Part shown: one piece after another, positions 26,736-33,523 of the stretch
How the letters are laid out: every line of letters starts with the position of its first letter
Numbering within the stretch: the first letter of the stretch is position 1
Assembly: GCA_947644715.1 (NCBI GenBank)
Contig: CANSAP010000020.1
Span: forward strand, 1-45,769
DNA: 45,769 bases
Direction of reading: 5' to 3'
Origin: an uncultured Bacteroidales bacterium
GTDB taxonomy: Bacteria > Bacteroidota > Bacteroidia > Bacteroidales > Muribaculaceae
Notes under the pieces: generated by a model
The model's database searches: none
What the model saw: only the letters and a program-made list of their open reading frames with translations
Told to the model about the DNA's origin: nothing
Program-made: the position numbers and the translations under genes

Positions 26736-28032
26736 TACGATTTATTTTTTCGGAAATTTTACTGCCGGATATTCGCAGTATCCTGACGACTATACACGCG
26801 CTACATTTTACCGGTTCGATGAATTGGCTACCGCGCCCACCCAGTTACTGATTCACAGAGACCGGAATATAATGTATTATGCGTATGTGCGCAGATTCCC
26901 GGAAACCGGACAATGGTTTGGTTGTTGCGTGGTGCTTAACGGTATTATGCTCACGTCAATTCACAGGTTGTTTGAGATTTTCGAAGGTTTTGTGGCCTAT
27001 ATTTCAGCAGCGGGGCTTCTGCTGAAATATTCTGATACAGGTGAGTTGACGGCAGCAGTACCGACATTGGATGACGATGAGGAGCAAATCCATAAGGCAA
27101 CGCGAATATTGTCGGAGTCTCTTGATATCATGGAGCTTGGGGAGAAGAGACTACCTCCGGAAAAATTTGGAATATCGGTGGACTCAGTGAAGGTCTTCGA
27201 TGAGAGTGAGGATACTAAGAGGATAATCAATGCCATTGCTGATTACAGTTATACCGTTATCCTCAAAGATAGTGATTACAAGCATCTCTCGGAACAAGGA
27301 CATTCCTCAACTCTGCATTCGTTGAATGAACGGAATCGGGATCTCACTGTGCAATGCGAAGAATTGAGGGCATACGTAGACTCTCTGGCAAGACAGAAGA
27401 AGCAATATAAACGTGTAATCGGATTGAGTATCGCGGTTGTGGTGTGTGCAGTCGGTCTCTTTTTTCTTAAACACAACCTAAGCACAACTCAGGATGCTCT
27501 GTCTGTGGCAAATGCTGACATTGCCCGCCAGTCCAATGATATCAGAACGTTGAATGATACCATAAATCAGCTTCATTCCAATCTCAAGGCCACAGTTAGT
27601 GCAAAGGATAAGTTGCAGAACGAGTTCTCTTCGTTCAAAAATTTATGCGAAAGTACGTTCCCGTTGATAATCACTAATATAGAAGTGGCGAATTGCTATC
27701 GTGGTGGTGAAATTGAAACTGCCTTTGGCAGTTCGATTTACAGCAGTAGCACGATGTTTCTGACACCGCGCATAACATATACCGGTGTTAAAACCGGAGA
27801 ATCTGTGACCTTGAAAGTGAAGCTCTATACTCCACGAGGCTTGTCAACAAGCAGCGGAGGGAGTTCCGCTTATTCATTCTCCGAGTCAGTATATATCTCC
27901 AACGGCAGCAATACAAAAACCTTTCAGGGGTGGGGTGGCAATAGTTACGGCCATTTCTCCTCCGGTTCCTATCGCTTTGAGATTTGGTATGAAAACACCT
28001 GCCTGCGGGCAAAGACCTTTACCATCTATTAG
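26728..28032 (+). CDS. membrane-anchored coiled-coil protein, GTPase partner B
   Basis: A 434-aa protein. The N-terminal domain (1-180; MYYAYVRRFPETGQWFGCCV, SIHRLFEIFEGFVAYISAAG) resembles that of the 467-aa protein two genes upstream. A short coil, one transmembrane span (228-247, VIGLSIAVVVCAVGLFFL), an extracytoplasmic coiled coil (about 250-308) and a C-terminal beta domain follow (310-434; TFPLIITNIEVAN, FQGWGGNSYGHFSSGSYRFE, FEIWYENTCLRAKTF). The C-terminal domain recurs, as far as I remember, at the ends of other Bacteroidales membrane proteins. It starts 8 nt inside the protease gene and closes the operon. Confidence 0.7.
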   Translation: MNSTIYFFGNFTAGYSQYPDDYTRATFYRFDELATAPTQLLIHRDRNIMYYAYVRRFPETGQWFGCCVVLNGIMLTSIHRLFEIFEGFVAYISAAGLLLKYSDTGELTAAVPTLDDDEEQIHKATRILSESLDIMELGEKRLPPEKFGISVDSVKVFDESEDTKRIINAIADYSYTVILKDSDYKHLSEQGHSSTLHSLNERNRDLTVQCEELRAYVDSLARQKKQYKRVIGLSIAVVVCAVGLFFLKHNLSTTQDALSVANADIARQSNDIRTLNDTINQLHSNLKATVSAKDKLQNEFSSFKNLCESTFPLIITNIEVANCYRGGEIETAFGSSIYSSSTMFLTPRITYTGVKTGESVTLKVKLYTPRGLSTSSGGSSAYSFSESVYISNGSNTKTFQGWGGNSYGHFSSGSYRFEIWYENTCLRAKTFTIY

Positions 28033-28046
28033 GTGACAGGCTTCTG

Positions 28047-28202
28047 TCATTGCGGCTTCGCAAGAAAAGCGGCGGTTTGCTTCACGGCGCGGTTGAAGGC
28101 TGTCGGTTGACCGGCTACGGTTATGAACAGGTGGACGGCGCCCTCGTAGACTTCCCGATGAACTTGGATGAGGTTTGTTTTTTGGTCGGCAGGTACAACT
28201 TT
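28047..28202 (-). pseudogene. C-terminal remnant of an alpha/beta hydrolase
   Basis: The minus strand reads an open frame without a start that ends REVYEGAVHLFITVAGQPTA, FNRAVKQTAAFLAKPQ, stop at 28047-28049. EGAVHLFIT is the catalytic-His region at the end of esterase/lipase-type alpha/beta hydrolases. A stop codon cuts the frame at about 28220, and nothing upstream (28203 onwards) looks like the rest of the enzyme. Only about 50 residues survive, wedged between the GTPase operon and the small gene pair. Confidence 0.6.
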
Positions 28203-28254
28203 ACAATCAATCAATACGTTTTAATGATGAAAGCTGTTTTTAACTGCCTGAAAA

Positions 28255-28286
28255 TTTGGCTCAATAGAAAAAAAACATTAACTTTG
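28255..28286 (+). promoter_or_regulatory. Promoter of the small gene pair
   Basis: TTTG (28255-28258), 20-nt spacer, TAACTTTG (28279-28286): a consensus match. The ATG at 28311 follows 24 nt after the -7 box, which fixes the start of the 44-aa gene and rejects the longer in-frame reading from 28050. Confidence 0.8.
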
Positions 28287-28310
28287 CAGTCAACAATCAA
28301 ACTAACAGAT

Positions 28311-28445
28311 ATGACTCGAACCATCACCATTAAAAAACCCTCTCAAAGGATGATTCAAGTCTTTGATTCCTTGAGAGAAAAGAAGCGTCAGCAAATTGAA
28401 AAGCTGACGAAAAAAAAGGAATGTGTCTTTACAGTAAAAGTGTAA
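28311..28445 (+). CDS. 44-aa basic protein, first of a toxin-antitoxin-like pair
   Basis: A 44-aa protein, MTRTITIKKPSQRMIQVFDS followed by a very basic helix (LREKKRQQIEKLTKKKE). Short basic proteins beginning with a TITIKKPS-type strand often precede a protein of about 150 aa in Bacteroidales. It has its own promoter and ends 1 nt before the next ATG. The strand-then-helix layout would fit a small DNA-binding antitoxin, but there is no proof. Confidence 0.65.
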   Translation: MTRTITIKKPSQRMIQVFDSLREKKRQQIEKLTKKKECVFTVKV

Positions 28446-28446
28446 C

Positions 28447-28929
28447 ATGGACATATCTTTTGACATACATAACGATAAGGGCGATCAGGTAAGGGTCGCC
28501 CTTTCGTATTACGATACCGAAAGTCTGCAAGCGTTCACCAGCGACCCTCTGACACTTACTCTTGTGTTTTATGATGTGACATTGGTTCGAATTTCGGGAG
28601 GGGAAACTGTTGGTGTAAAGACGCTGAAGGCCATCTGCGATGTATTATTCAGATTTATGAGTGATAATGATACAGCTGTGCTGTGTTTCTATTGTGATGA
28701 TTTGACCGAAGTCCCCCGTAACCATATGGAACTCACACCACAGGAATATAGAAGCCGTTTATTTTCTCGTATGTTTGACATGTACGTCAAAGCCAATGGA
28801 ATCTCAGACATAATAAACTATGGAATCAAGATTGAGGATGACAATACATCTCGATTCGCTCATTTTATAACTCCCGAGAAGTATTTACCCGCTGTAAAAT
28901 TATTGGGTAACATCATAATGGAGAAATAA
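28447..28929 (+). CDS. 160-aa protein, second of a toxin-antitoxin-like pair (DUF6169-like)
   Basis: A 160-aa acidic alpha/beta protein without signal or membrane span (LSYYDTESLQAF, TAVLCFYCDDLTEVPRNHME, EYRSRLFSRMFDMYVKANGI, FAHFITPEKYLPAVKLLGNI). The order of strands, then a CFYCDD core, an RSRLFSRMF helix and a C-terminal helix resembles a Bacteroidales family I tentatively recall as DUF6169. No catalytic site can be named. The 1-nt gap to the 44-aa gene means the two are made together. Confidence 0.65.
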   Translation: MDISFDIHNDKGDQVRVALSYYDTESLQAFTSDPLTLTLVFYDVTLVRISGGETVGVKTLKAICDVLFRFMSDNDTAVLCFYCDDLTEVPRNHMELTPQEYRSRLFSRMFDMYVKANGISDIINYGIKIEDDNTSRFAHFITPEKYLPAVKLLGNIIMEK

Positions 28930-28962
28930 TAAAAGAGAGTGTGTTATTGTAACACACTCTCT
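28930..28962 (-). terminator. Terminator of the tRNA-Arg gene
   Basis: A 13-bp perfect stem AGAGAGTGTGTTA/TAACACACTCTCT (28934-28946 and 28950-28962) with a 3-nt loop. On the minus strand it is followed by TTTTATTATTT, so it is a Rho-independent terminator for the tRNA; it may also stop the 160-aa gene from the other side. Confidence 0.85.
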
Positions 28963-28971
28963 CAGGCATTG

Positions 28972-29043
28972 TACCCCCGTAGGGAATCGAACCCTAAACT
29001 GAGGAACCGGAATCCTCTATTTTATCCATTAAACTACAGGGGC
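28972..29043 (-). tRNA. tRNA-Arg(CCG)
   Basis: Full cloverleaf on the minus strand: acceptor GCCCCTG/CGGGGGT with G-U wobbles, D-arm TAGTTTAATGGATA, anticodon stem GAGGA/TCCTC with loop TTCCGGT (anticodon CCG at 29008-29010), and T-arm TAGGG TTCGATT CCCTA. CCA is not encoded (CAA follows). It reads the codon CGG. Confidence 0.96.
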
Positions 29044-29113
29044 ATTCGTGCGAGCCGAAGGGCTTCGCGTCGAGTTATTTCCATTTCTTGGTGCAAAGTT
29101 ACGAAAAAATTCC

Positions 29114-29121
29114 TATATTTG
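29114..29121 (+). promoter_or_regulatory. -7 element of the ung operon promoter
   Basis: TATATTTG lies 4 nt before the ATG at 29126, so the message is probably leaderless. A TTG at 29088-29090 is the nearest -33 candidate but the spacing (23 nt) is long. Confidence 0.65.
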
Positions 29122-29125
29122 CACT

Positions 29126-29788
29126 ATGAATGTGAAAATTGAAGAGTCTTGGCAGCGACTGCTGGCTGATGAATGGGAGAAGCCCTATTTCGCCTCTCTC
29201 ACGCAGTTCGTGCGTGCGGCTTATGCCTCCGGACCGGTGTTTCCCCCGGCCGGGCGAATCTTCGCTGCTTTTGATGCCTGCCCTGTGGAGAAGATAAAGG
29301 TGGTCATCATAGGCCAGGATCCATACCATGGGCCGGGGCAGGCCAATGGTCTCTGCTTCTCGGTTAACCCCGGGGTGCCATTCCCCCCTTCGCTGCGCAA
29401 CATCCTCAAGGAGGTGAGCGACGACACCGGAGCGCCCGCCCCGACCAATGGCGACCTCTCCCGCTGGGCCACGCAGGGTGTGCTCCTGCTCAACTCTACG
29501 CTAACCGTGGCTCAAGGCTCTCCAAAGAGCCACAGCGGCCGGGGCTGGGAAGCTCTCACCTCCACCGCCGTGCAGCGGCTGAGCGAGGCCCGCAACGGAC
29601 TCGTCTTCCTGCTGTGGGGTTCCGATGCTGCCCGCATCTGCGAGCATGTGGATCGTCGTCGGCACCTCGTGCTGACCGCTCCGCATCCCTCCCCGCTCTC
29701 CGCTTACAGGGGCTTCTTCGGCTGCCGACACTTCACTAAAGCCAACGAATATCTAATCTCTCAGGGGCTCTCCCCAATCAACTGGTAA
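29126..29788 (+). CDS. ung: uracil-DNA glycosylase, family 1
   Basis: A 220-aa enzyme that removes uracil from DNA in base-excision repair. The catalytic motif GQDPYHG (63-69, Asp65) and the C-terminal HPSPLSAYRG (187-196, His187) are intact, with FPPSLRNILKE and LLWGSDA also as expected. The start at 29126 is chosen because of the -7 box 4 nt upstream and the family length; an in-frame start at 29048 would run back almost to the tRNA. First gene of a four-gene operon. Confidence 0.96.
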   Translation: MNVKIEESWQRLLADEWEKPYFASLTQFVRAAYASGPVFPPAGRIFAAFDACPVEKIKVVIIGQDPYHGPGQANGLCFSVNPGVPFPPSLRNILKEVSDDTGAPAPTNGDLSRWATQGVLLLNSTLTVAQGSPKSHSGRGWEALTSTAVQRLSEARNGLVFLLWGSDAARICEHVDRRRHLVLTAPHPSPLSAYRGFFGCRHFTKANEYLISQGLSPINW

Positions 29789-29795
29789 TCCTCTT

Positions 29796-30185
29796 ATGAC
29801 TATCGACGAACGTCTGCAACTCGCGCGCTCTGTGCGCGCACAAGGTTATAACTGCGCGCAAAGCGTCATGGCTGCTTTCCCCGATATTATCTCCCTTCCT
29901 CAGGATGTTACGCTGCGCCTTGGGGGTGCTTTCGGCGCCGGTATGGGAGCCACGGGAGGCATCTGCGGAGTGCTCTCGGCAATGGCCATGGCCGAAGGAA
30001 TGCGCACTCAAGGGCGCCCCGCCGACAAAGTGACCGCCTCCAAGAATTTCCATGCCCTGCATGATGAGTTCCGTGCCGAACATGGTGCCACCCTCTGCCC
30101 CGACCTGAAAGCCTTGGGTCGTCCCTGCAACGAGCTTATCGAGGAGGGGATACGCAGCTATCACGCTCATATTGCTGATTGCTGA
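29796..30185 (+). CDS. C_GCAxxG_C_C family protein
   Basis: A 129-aa protein with the spaced cysteines that define this family: YNCAQSV, GAFGAGMGATGGICG, TLCPDL and RPCNELI. Members are thought to be redox or metal proteins but have no settled function. It begins 7 nt after ung; its TGA overlaps the next gene's ATG (TGATG). The last residues are HIADC. Confidence 0.9.
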   Translation: MTIDERLQLARSVRAQGYNCAQSVMAAFPDIISLPQDVTLRLGGAFGAGMGATGGICGVLSAMAMAEGMRTQGRPADKVTASKNFHALHDEFRAEHGATLCPDLKALGRPCNELIEEGIRSYHAHIADC

Positions 30186-31435
30186 TGAACTGTAAGCCTC
30201 TGATAATATGCGGCATGATTCTGTCGTCGCCCCTGCTGAGCAGGAGCGACGATACTGCCACACGCACCCTCGCCCCCGACTTCAAGACGCTGAAGGTGCA
30301 GCTCACCGACGACTTTTTCTCTCCCCCCGTCCTGCTTCTCGGCGATGACCGTGTCACCCTCACCGTCAGCTTCGACGAACTGGGGGATGAGCACCGCTAC
30401 CTGCGCTACGGTATCGAACACTGCACCCCCGCATGGCAGCCCTCAAACCTCGTTCCGAGTGAATATGCCTCAGGTTTCGATGAAGCCCGTCTTGAAGACT
30501 ACGCATATTCTCAGAGCACGTTCCGCCACTACGTCAACTATCGGCTCACAATCCCCGATGCCCAACTCTCGCCGCTCCTCTCCGGCAACTATCTGCTCCG
30601 CGTCTGGGATGAGGATGAACCCTCAGAACCTCTTGTGCAGGCCCGCTTCGCTGTGGCTGAAAACATCGGCTCAATCTCCGGCAGCTATTCACATATAACT
30701 GACCGGGGTGCCGACGGACCCTATCAGCAACTCTCCTTTACCTACAATCCCGGAGACTTCGAGATTCGCGACCCGTTCGCTGACCTGCAAGTGATAGTCA
30801 TTCAGAACTCTGACCCCTCCACCGCGGTTACTGTCAAGCCACTGCGCACCCAGGGCAAAACCATAGTTTATGAGCACCGCCCCGAGTTGCTCTTCATGGC
30901 CGGCAACGAGTTCCGCCGATTCGAGACCACCCGCACCGACTACACCGGCATGAACATTGACCGGAACCGATATGAAGGGGAGGGATATTCCACATGGCTG
31001 CGCACTGACCAAGGACGCGCCGACTCGCAATACATCTACGACCGCACCCAGTGGGGACGCTTCAAAATTGATGAATACAATTCCTCCGATCCCGACCTTG
31101 GCGCAGACTATCTGCTGACCACCTTTACCCTCGACTTCCCTCGCGTGATGAACGGAGAGGTCTATGTCGAAGGGGAATTCACCGGCTACCGTCATGACGA
31201 CTCAACCCGCATGACCTGGGACGAAGAGACCCGCACCTACACCCTCCCCATGCTCCTTAAGCAAGGATCCTATAACTATCGCTACTCGCTGGAAGGGGCT
31301 GACGGGCGCCATGTCTCCTCACCCGTGGAGGGTGACTTCATCGACACCCGTAACGAATATACCATCTACGTTTACTACACTCCGCCCGGTGCCCGCTACT
31401 CGCGCCTTCTGACGGTTGACACCTTAATGCCCTGA
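30185..31435 (+). CDS. type IX secretion plug protein (DUF5103)
   Basis: A 416-aa exported protein. The start ATG overlaps the previous stop; a TTG two codons earlier is less likely. A signal-like segment (PLIICGMILSSPLL) is followed by beta-rich domains with family features: LLGDDRVTLTVSFDEL, YLRYGIEHCTPAWQPSNL, FRHYVNYRLTIPD, GNYLLRVWDED, FMAGNEFRRFETT, and a C-terminal Ig-like domain (VYVEGEFTGY, GSYNYRYSLEG). This is the DUF5103 family, linked to the plug protein of the T9SS translocon. With PorW- and PorE-like proteins in the same window it supports a working T9SS. Confidence 0.85.
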   Translation: MNCKPLIICGMILSSPLLSRSDDTATRTLAPDFKTLKVQLTDDFFSPPVLLLGDDRVTLTVSFDELGDEHRYLRYGIEHCTPAWQPSNLVPSEYASGFDEARLEDYAYSQSTFRHYVNYRLTIPDAQLSPLLSGNYLLRVWDEDEPSEPLVQARFAVAENIGSISGSYSHITDRGADGPYQQLSFTYNPGDFEIRDPFADLQVIVIQNSDPSTAVTVKPLRTQGKTIVYEHRPELLFMAGNEFRRFETTRTDYTGMNIDRNRYEGEGYSTWLRTDQGRADSQYIYDRTQWGRFKIDEYNSSDPDLGADYLLTTFTLDFPRVMNGEVYVEGEFTGYRHDDSTRMTWDEETRTYTLPMLLKQGSYNYRYSLEGADGRHVSSPVEGDFIDTRNEYTIYVYYTPPGARYSRLLTVDTLMP

Positions 31436-31438
31436 CCA

Positions 31439-32023
31439 ATGCTGCTGATTAAGAATACATTAGTATCTCTCGACCTCATAGAAGAATACTTCGCTTGCGA
31501 CCTTGATGCCTGCCACGGCGAATGCTGCATTGAAGGTGATGCCGGCGCACCCGTCACCCGCGAGGAGCTGGATGCCATCGAGGCCGTGCTCCCAGCCGTG
31601 ATGGACGACCTCACCCCGGCCGCCCGCCGTGTGATAGAGCAGGAGGGCACAGGCTATGTAGATGAAGAGGGGGATTTGGTTACCTCCATAGTCTGCGGTC
31701 GCGACTGCGTCTTCACCACCTACGCTCCCGGCGGCCTATGTCTCTGCGCCCTTGAGAAAGCCAGCCGCGAGGGGCGTGCCCCGCAGACTAAGCCAATCTC
31801 CTGCCATCTCTACCCCGTGCGACTCAAAGAGCTGCCCGGAGGAATGACCGGAGTAAACTTCCATCACTGGAAAATCTGCCACGCTGCCCGCGCCCGTGGC
31901 CTGCGCGAAGGAATCCGCGCCTACGAATTTCTGCGCGAACCCCTCACCCGACGCTTCGGTGCCGACTGGTACGACGAACTCGCCCTCGCCGCCCGCGAGT
32001 GGCTCGCCGCCCACCCCGATTGA
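31439..32023 (+). CDS. DUF3109 family cysteine-rich protein
   Basis: A 194-aa soluble protein. Cysteine clusters are characteristic of DUF3109: ACDLDACHGECCIEGDAG near residues 19-35, VCGRDCVFTTY at about 85, GLCLCALEK at about 99, KPISCHLYPVR at about 118 and WKICHAA at about 143. They probably hold a metal or iron-sulphur centre, but no reaction is known. It begins 3 nt after the plug gene and ends the ung operon. Confidence 0.9.
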   Translation: MLLIKNTLVSLDLIEEYFACDLDACHGECCIEGDAGAPVTREELDAIEAVLPAVMDDLTPAARRVIEQEGTGYVDEEGDLVTSIVCGRDCVFTTYAPGGLCLCALEKASREGRAPQTKPISCHLYPVRLKELPGGMTGVNFHHWKICHAARARGLREGIRAYEFLREPLTRRFGADWYDELALAAREWLAAHPD

Positions 32024-32062
32024 CCTAAGCCCACCGTGGCAGCACTGCCTTAATTAATATTT

Positions 32063-33523
32063 ATGATTCACGATAATTTCTCAGCTGAAATATTCGACAG
32101 AACCAATCCGTTGTCCATCTTCAATTATAGCAGACATCTGATTGGCAATTCATTGCGCACATTATTAGGCGAAGAAGTCATATCGCACCTTCGCAAAGGT
32201 AAGGGTGGTTTAGGACAGATGGTTGAGGAGCTCTTTTTTCATTATGATGTCAATTCCAATCGTGAGGCCGATTTTGCTGAGGCTAAATGCGAATTGAAAT
32301 GCACTCCGCTGTTGAAGTCCAAAACCGATGGTTCTTACAGGATAAAAGAGCGACTTGTCTGCACCATGATTGACTATAATGAAATTGTCAATACATCGTT
32401 TGAACAGTCGCATCTGTTGTCTAAGTGCAGCCTGATGCTTCTACTGTTTTATCTCCATGTGAGTGGCGCTTCAATATTCGATTATGAATTTTTATATAGA
32501 GTCCTCTGGCAATTGCCTGAGAAAGACTTGTTGCTTATTAAAAAAGATTATGACGCAATAGCCGAAAAAGTGCGAAGGGGAGAGGCGCACTTACTTTCAG
32601 AAGGAGATACATTATATTTGGGCGCTTGTAGAAAGGGTCAAAAGGGAGACAAGCCTCAGTCCCAACCAAACTCCTCAGTTAAGGCAAACAAACGGGCGTT
32701 CAGTCTGAAACCGGCATATATGCGCTACGTCTTAAAGCATGTAGTTGGGTCAGAATCAGGTAGCTATACTAATTTTGCCGGGGCTGAGACGTCTCAATTT
32801 GAGTTGGTCTCAACCGAAGAACTTACTGCGAAAACATTTGAAGAAGTCGTCTTGGATCGTTTTCGTCCTTTTATGGGCCTGGACTATCTTCAAGTTTGTA
32901 AAAAGCTTGGTATAGAGGCAATTCAATCCAAGAGTAAATATGCAGATATTGGTGCATTGATTGCATCCAATGGAAAAAGCAAAAAATTATCCACTGCCGA
33001 AGAATTTCAAAAGTCGGGTATTTCTGTGAAGACGGTTCGATTGAGACAAAACGGTATGCCTAAGGAAGCAATGTCATTCAAGAACATTGATTACAATGAG
33101 ATAATTGAGAATGATGATTGGTTGAAGTCTGAACTCTATGAGATTTTCACAAGCAGATTTATGTTTGTTGTGTTCAAGCCGGTGGCAGATAGAACCATAT
33201 CGATTTATAATGAACGCACGAAGCAACCTGAGATAGAACCGGCATATGTGTTGGATAAAGTGTTTTTTTGGACTATGCCGGGAGAAGATTTAAGGCTTGC
33301 CGAAGAATATTGGACGGATATTCGTGCAGCTGTGCTTGCGAATAATATTTCAGCAGATAATTTCTGGAGCATAGCTGACAAACGAAACTTTCATGTCCGT
33401 CCCAAAGCTAAAAACAAGCAGGACAAAGCGGTTAATCCTAACGGAGGCTTGTGTAATAAATTCAGTTATTGGTTCAACGCCGATTATGTTAAACGTATAA
33501 TTGACAGTAAATGCGATGAGTGA
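32063..33523 (+). CDS. type II restriction endonuclease, Sau3AI/MutH-like
   Basis: A 486-aa restriction enzyme. The N-terminal half has a MutH-type active site: KGGLGQMVEELFF (Glu55/56) then ADFAEAKCELKC with D70-x6-E77-x-K79, the same residue spacing as MutH. The C-terminal half (about 210-486) is a second domain of the same general kind, as in Sau3AI, where it serves DNA binding. This points to recognition of GATC, with cleavage regulated by allosteric binding; the site is inference. It overlaps the methyltransferase gene by 8 nt. The base composition is clearly more AT-rich than the operon before it, a sign of transfer. Confidence 0.85.
   Translation: MIHDNFSAEIFDRTNPLSIFNYSRHLIGNSLRTLLGEEVISHLRKGKGGLGQMVEELFFHYDVNSNREADFAEAKCELKCTPLLKSKTDGSYRIKERLVCTMIDYNEIVNTSFEQSHLLSKCSLMLLLFYLHVSGASIFDYEFLYRVLWQLPEKDLLLIKKDYDAIAEKVRRGEAHLLSEGDTLYLGACRKGQKGDKPQSQPNSSVKANKRAFSLKPAYMRYVLKHVVGSESGSYTNFAGAETSQFELVSTEELTAKTFEEVVLDRFRPFMGLDYLQVCKKLGIEAIQSKSKYADIGALIASNGKSKKLSTAEEFQKSGISVKTVRLRQNGMPKEAMSFKNIDYNEIIENDDWLKSELYEIFTSRFMFVVFKPVADRTISIYNERTKQPEIEPAYVLDKVFFWTMPGEDLRLAEEYWTDIRAAVLANNISADNFWSIADKRNFHVRPKAKNKQDKAVNPNGGLCNKFSYWFNADYVKRIIDSKCDE

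Noticed and set aside
28050..28310. Longer form of the 44-aa gene
   Set aside because: A consensus promoter lies at 28255-28286 and the upstream part overlaps the hydrolase remnant on the other strand.
22581..29043. attL/attR repeats of an integrative element at tRNA-Arg
   Set aside because: No second copy of the tRNA 3' end and no integrase gene were seen in the window.
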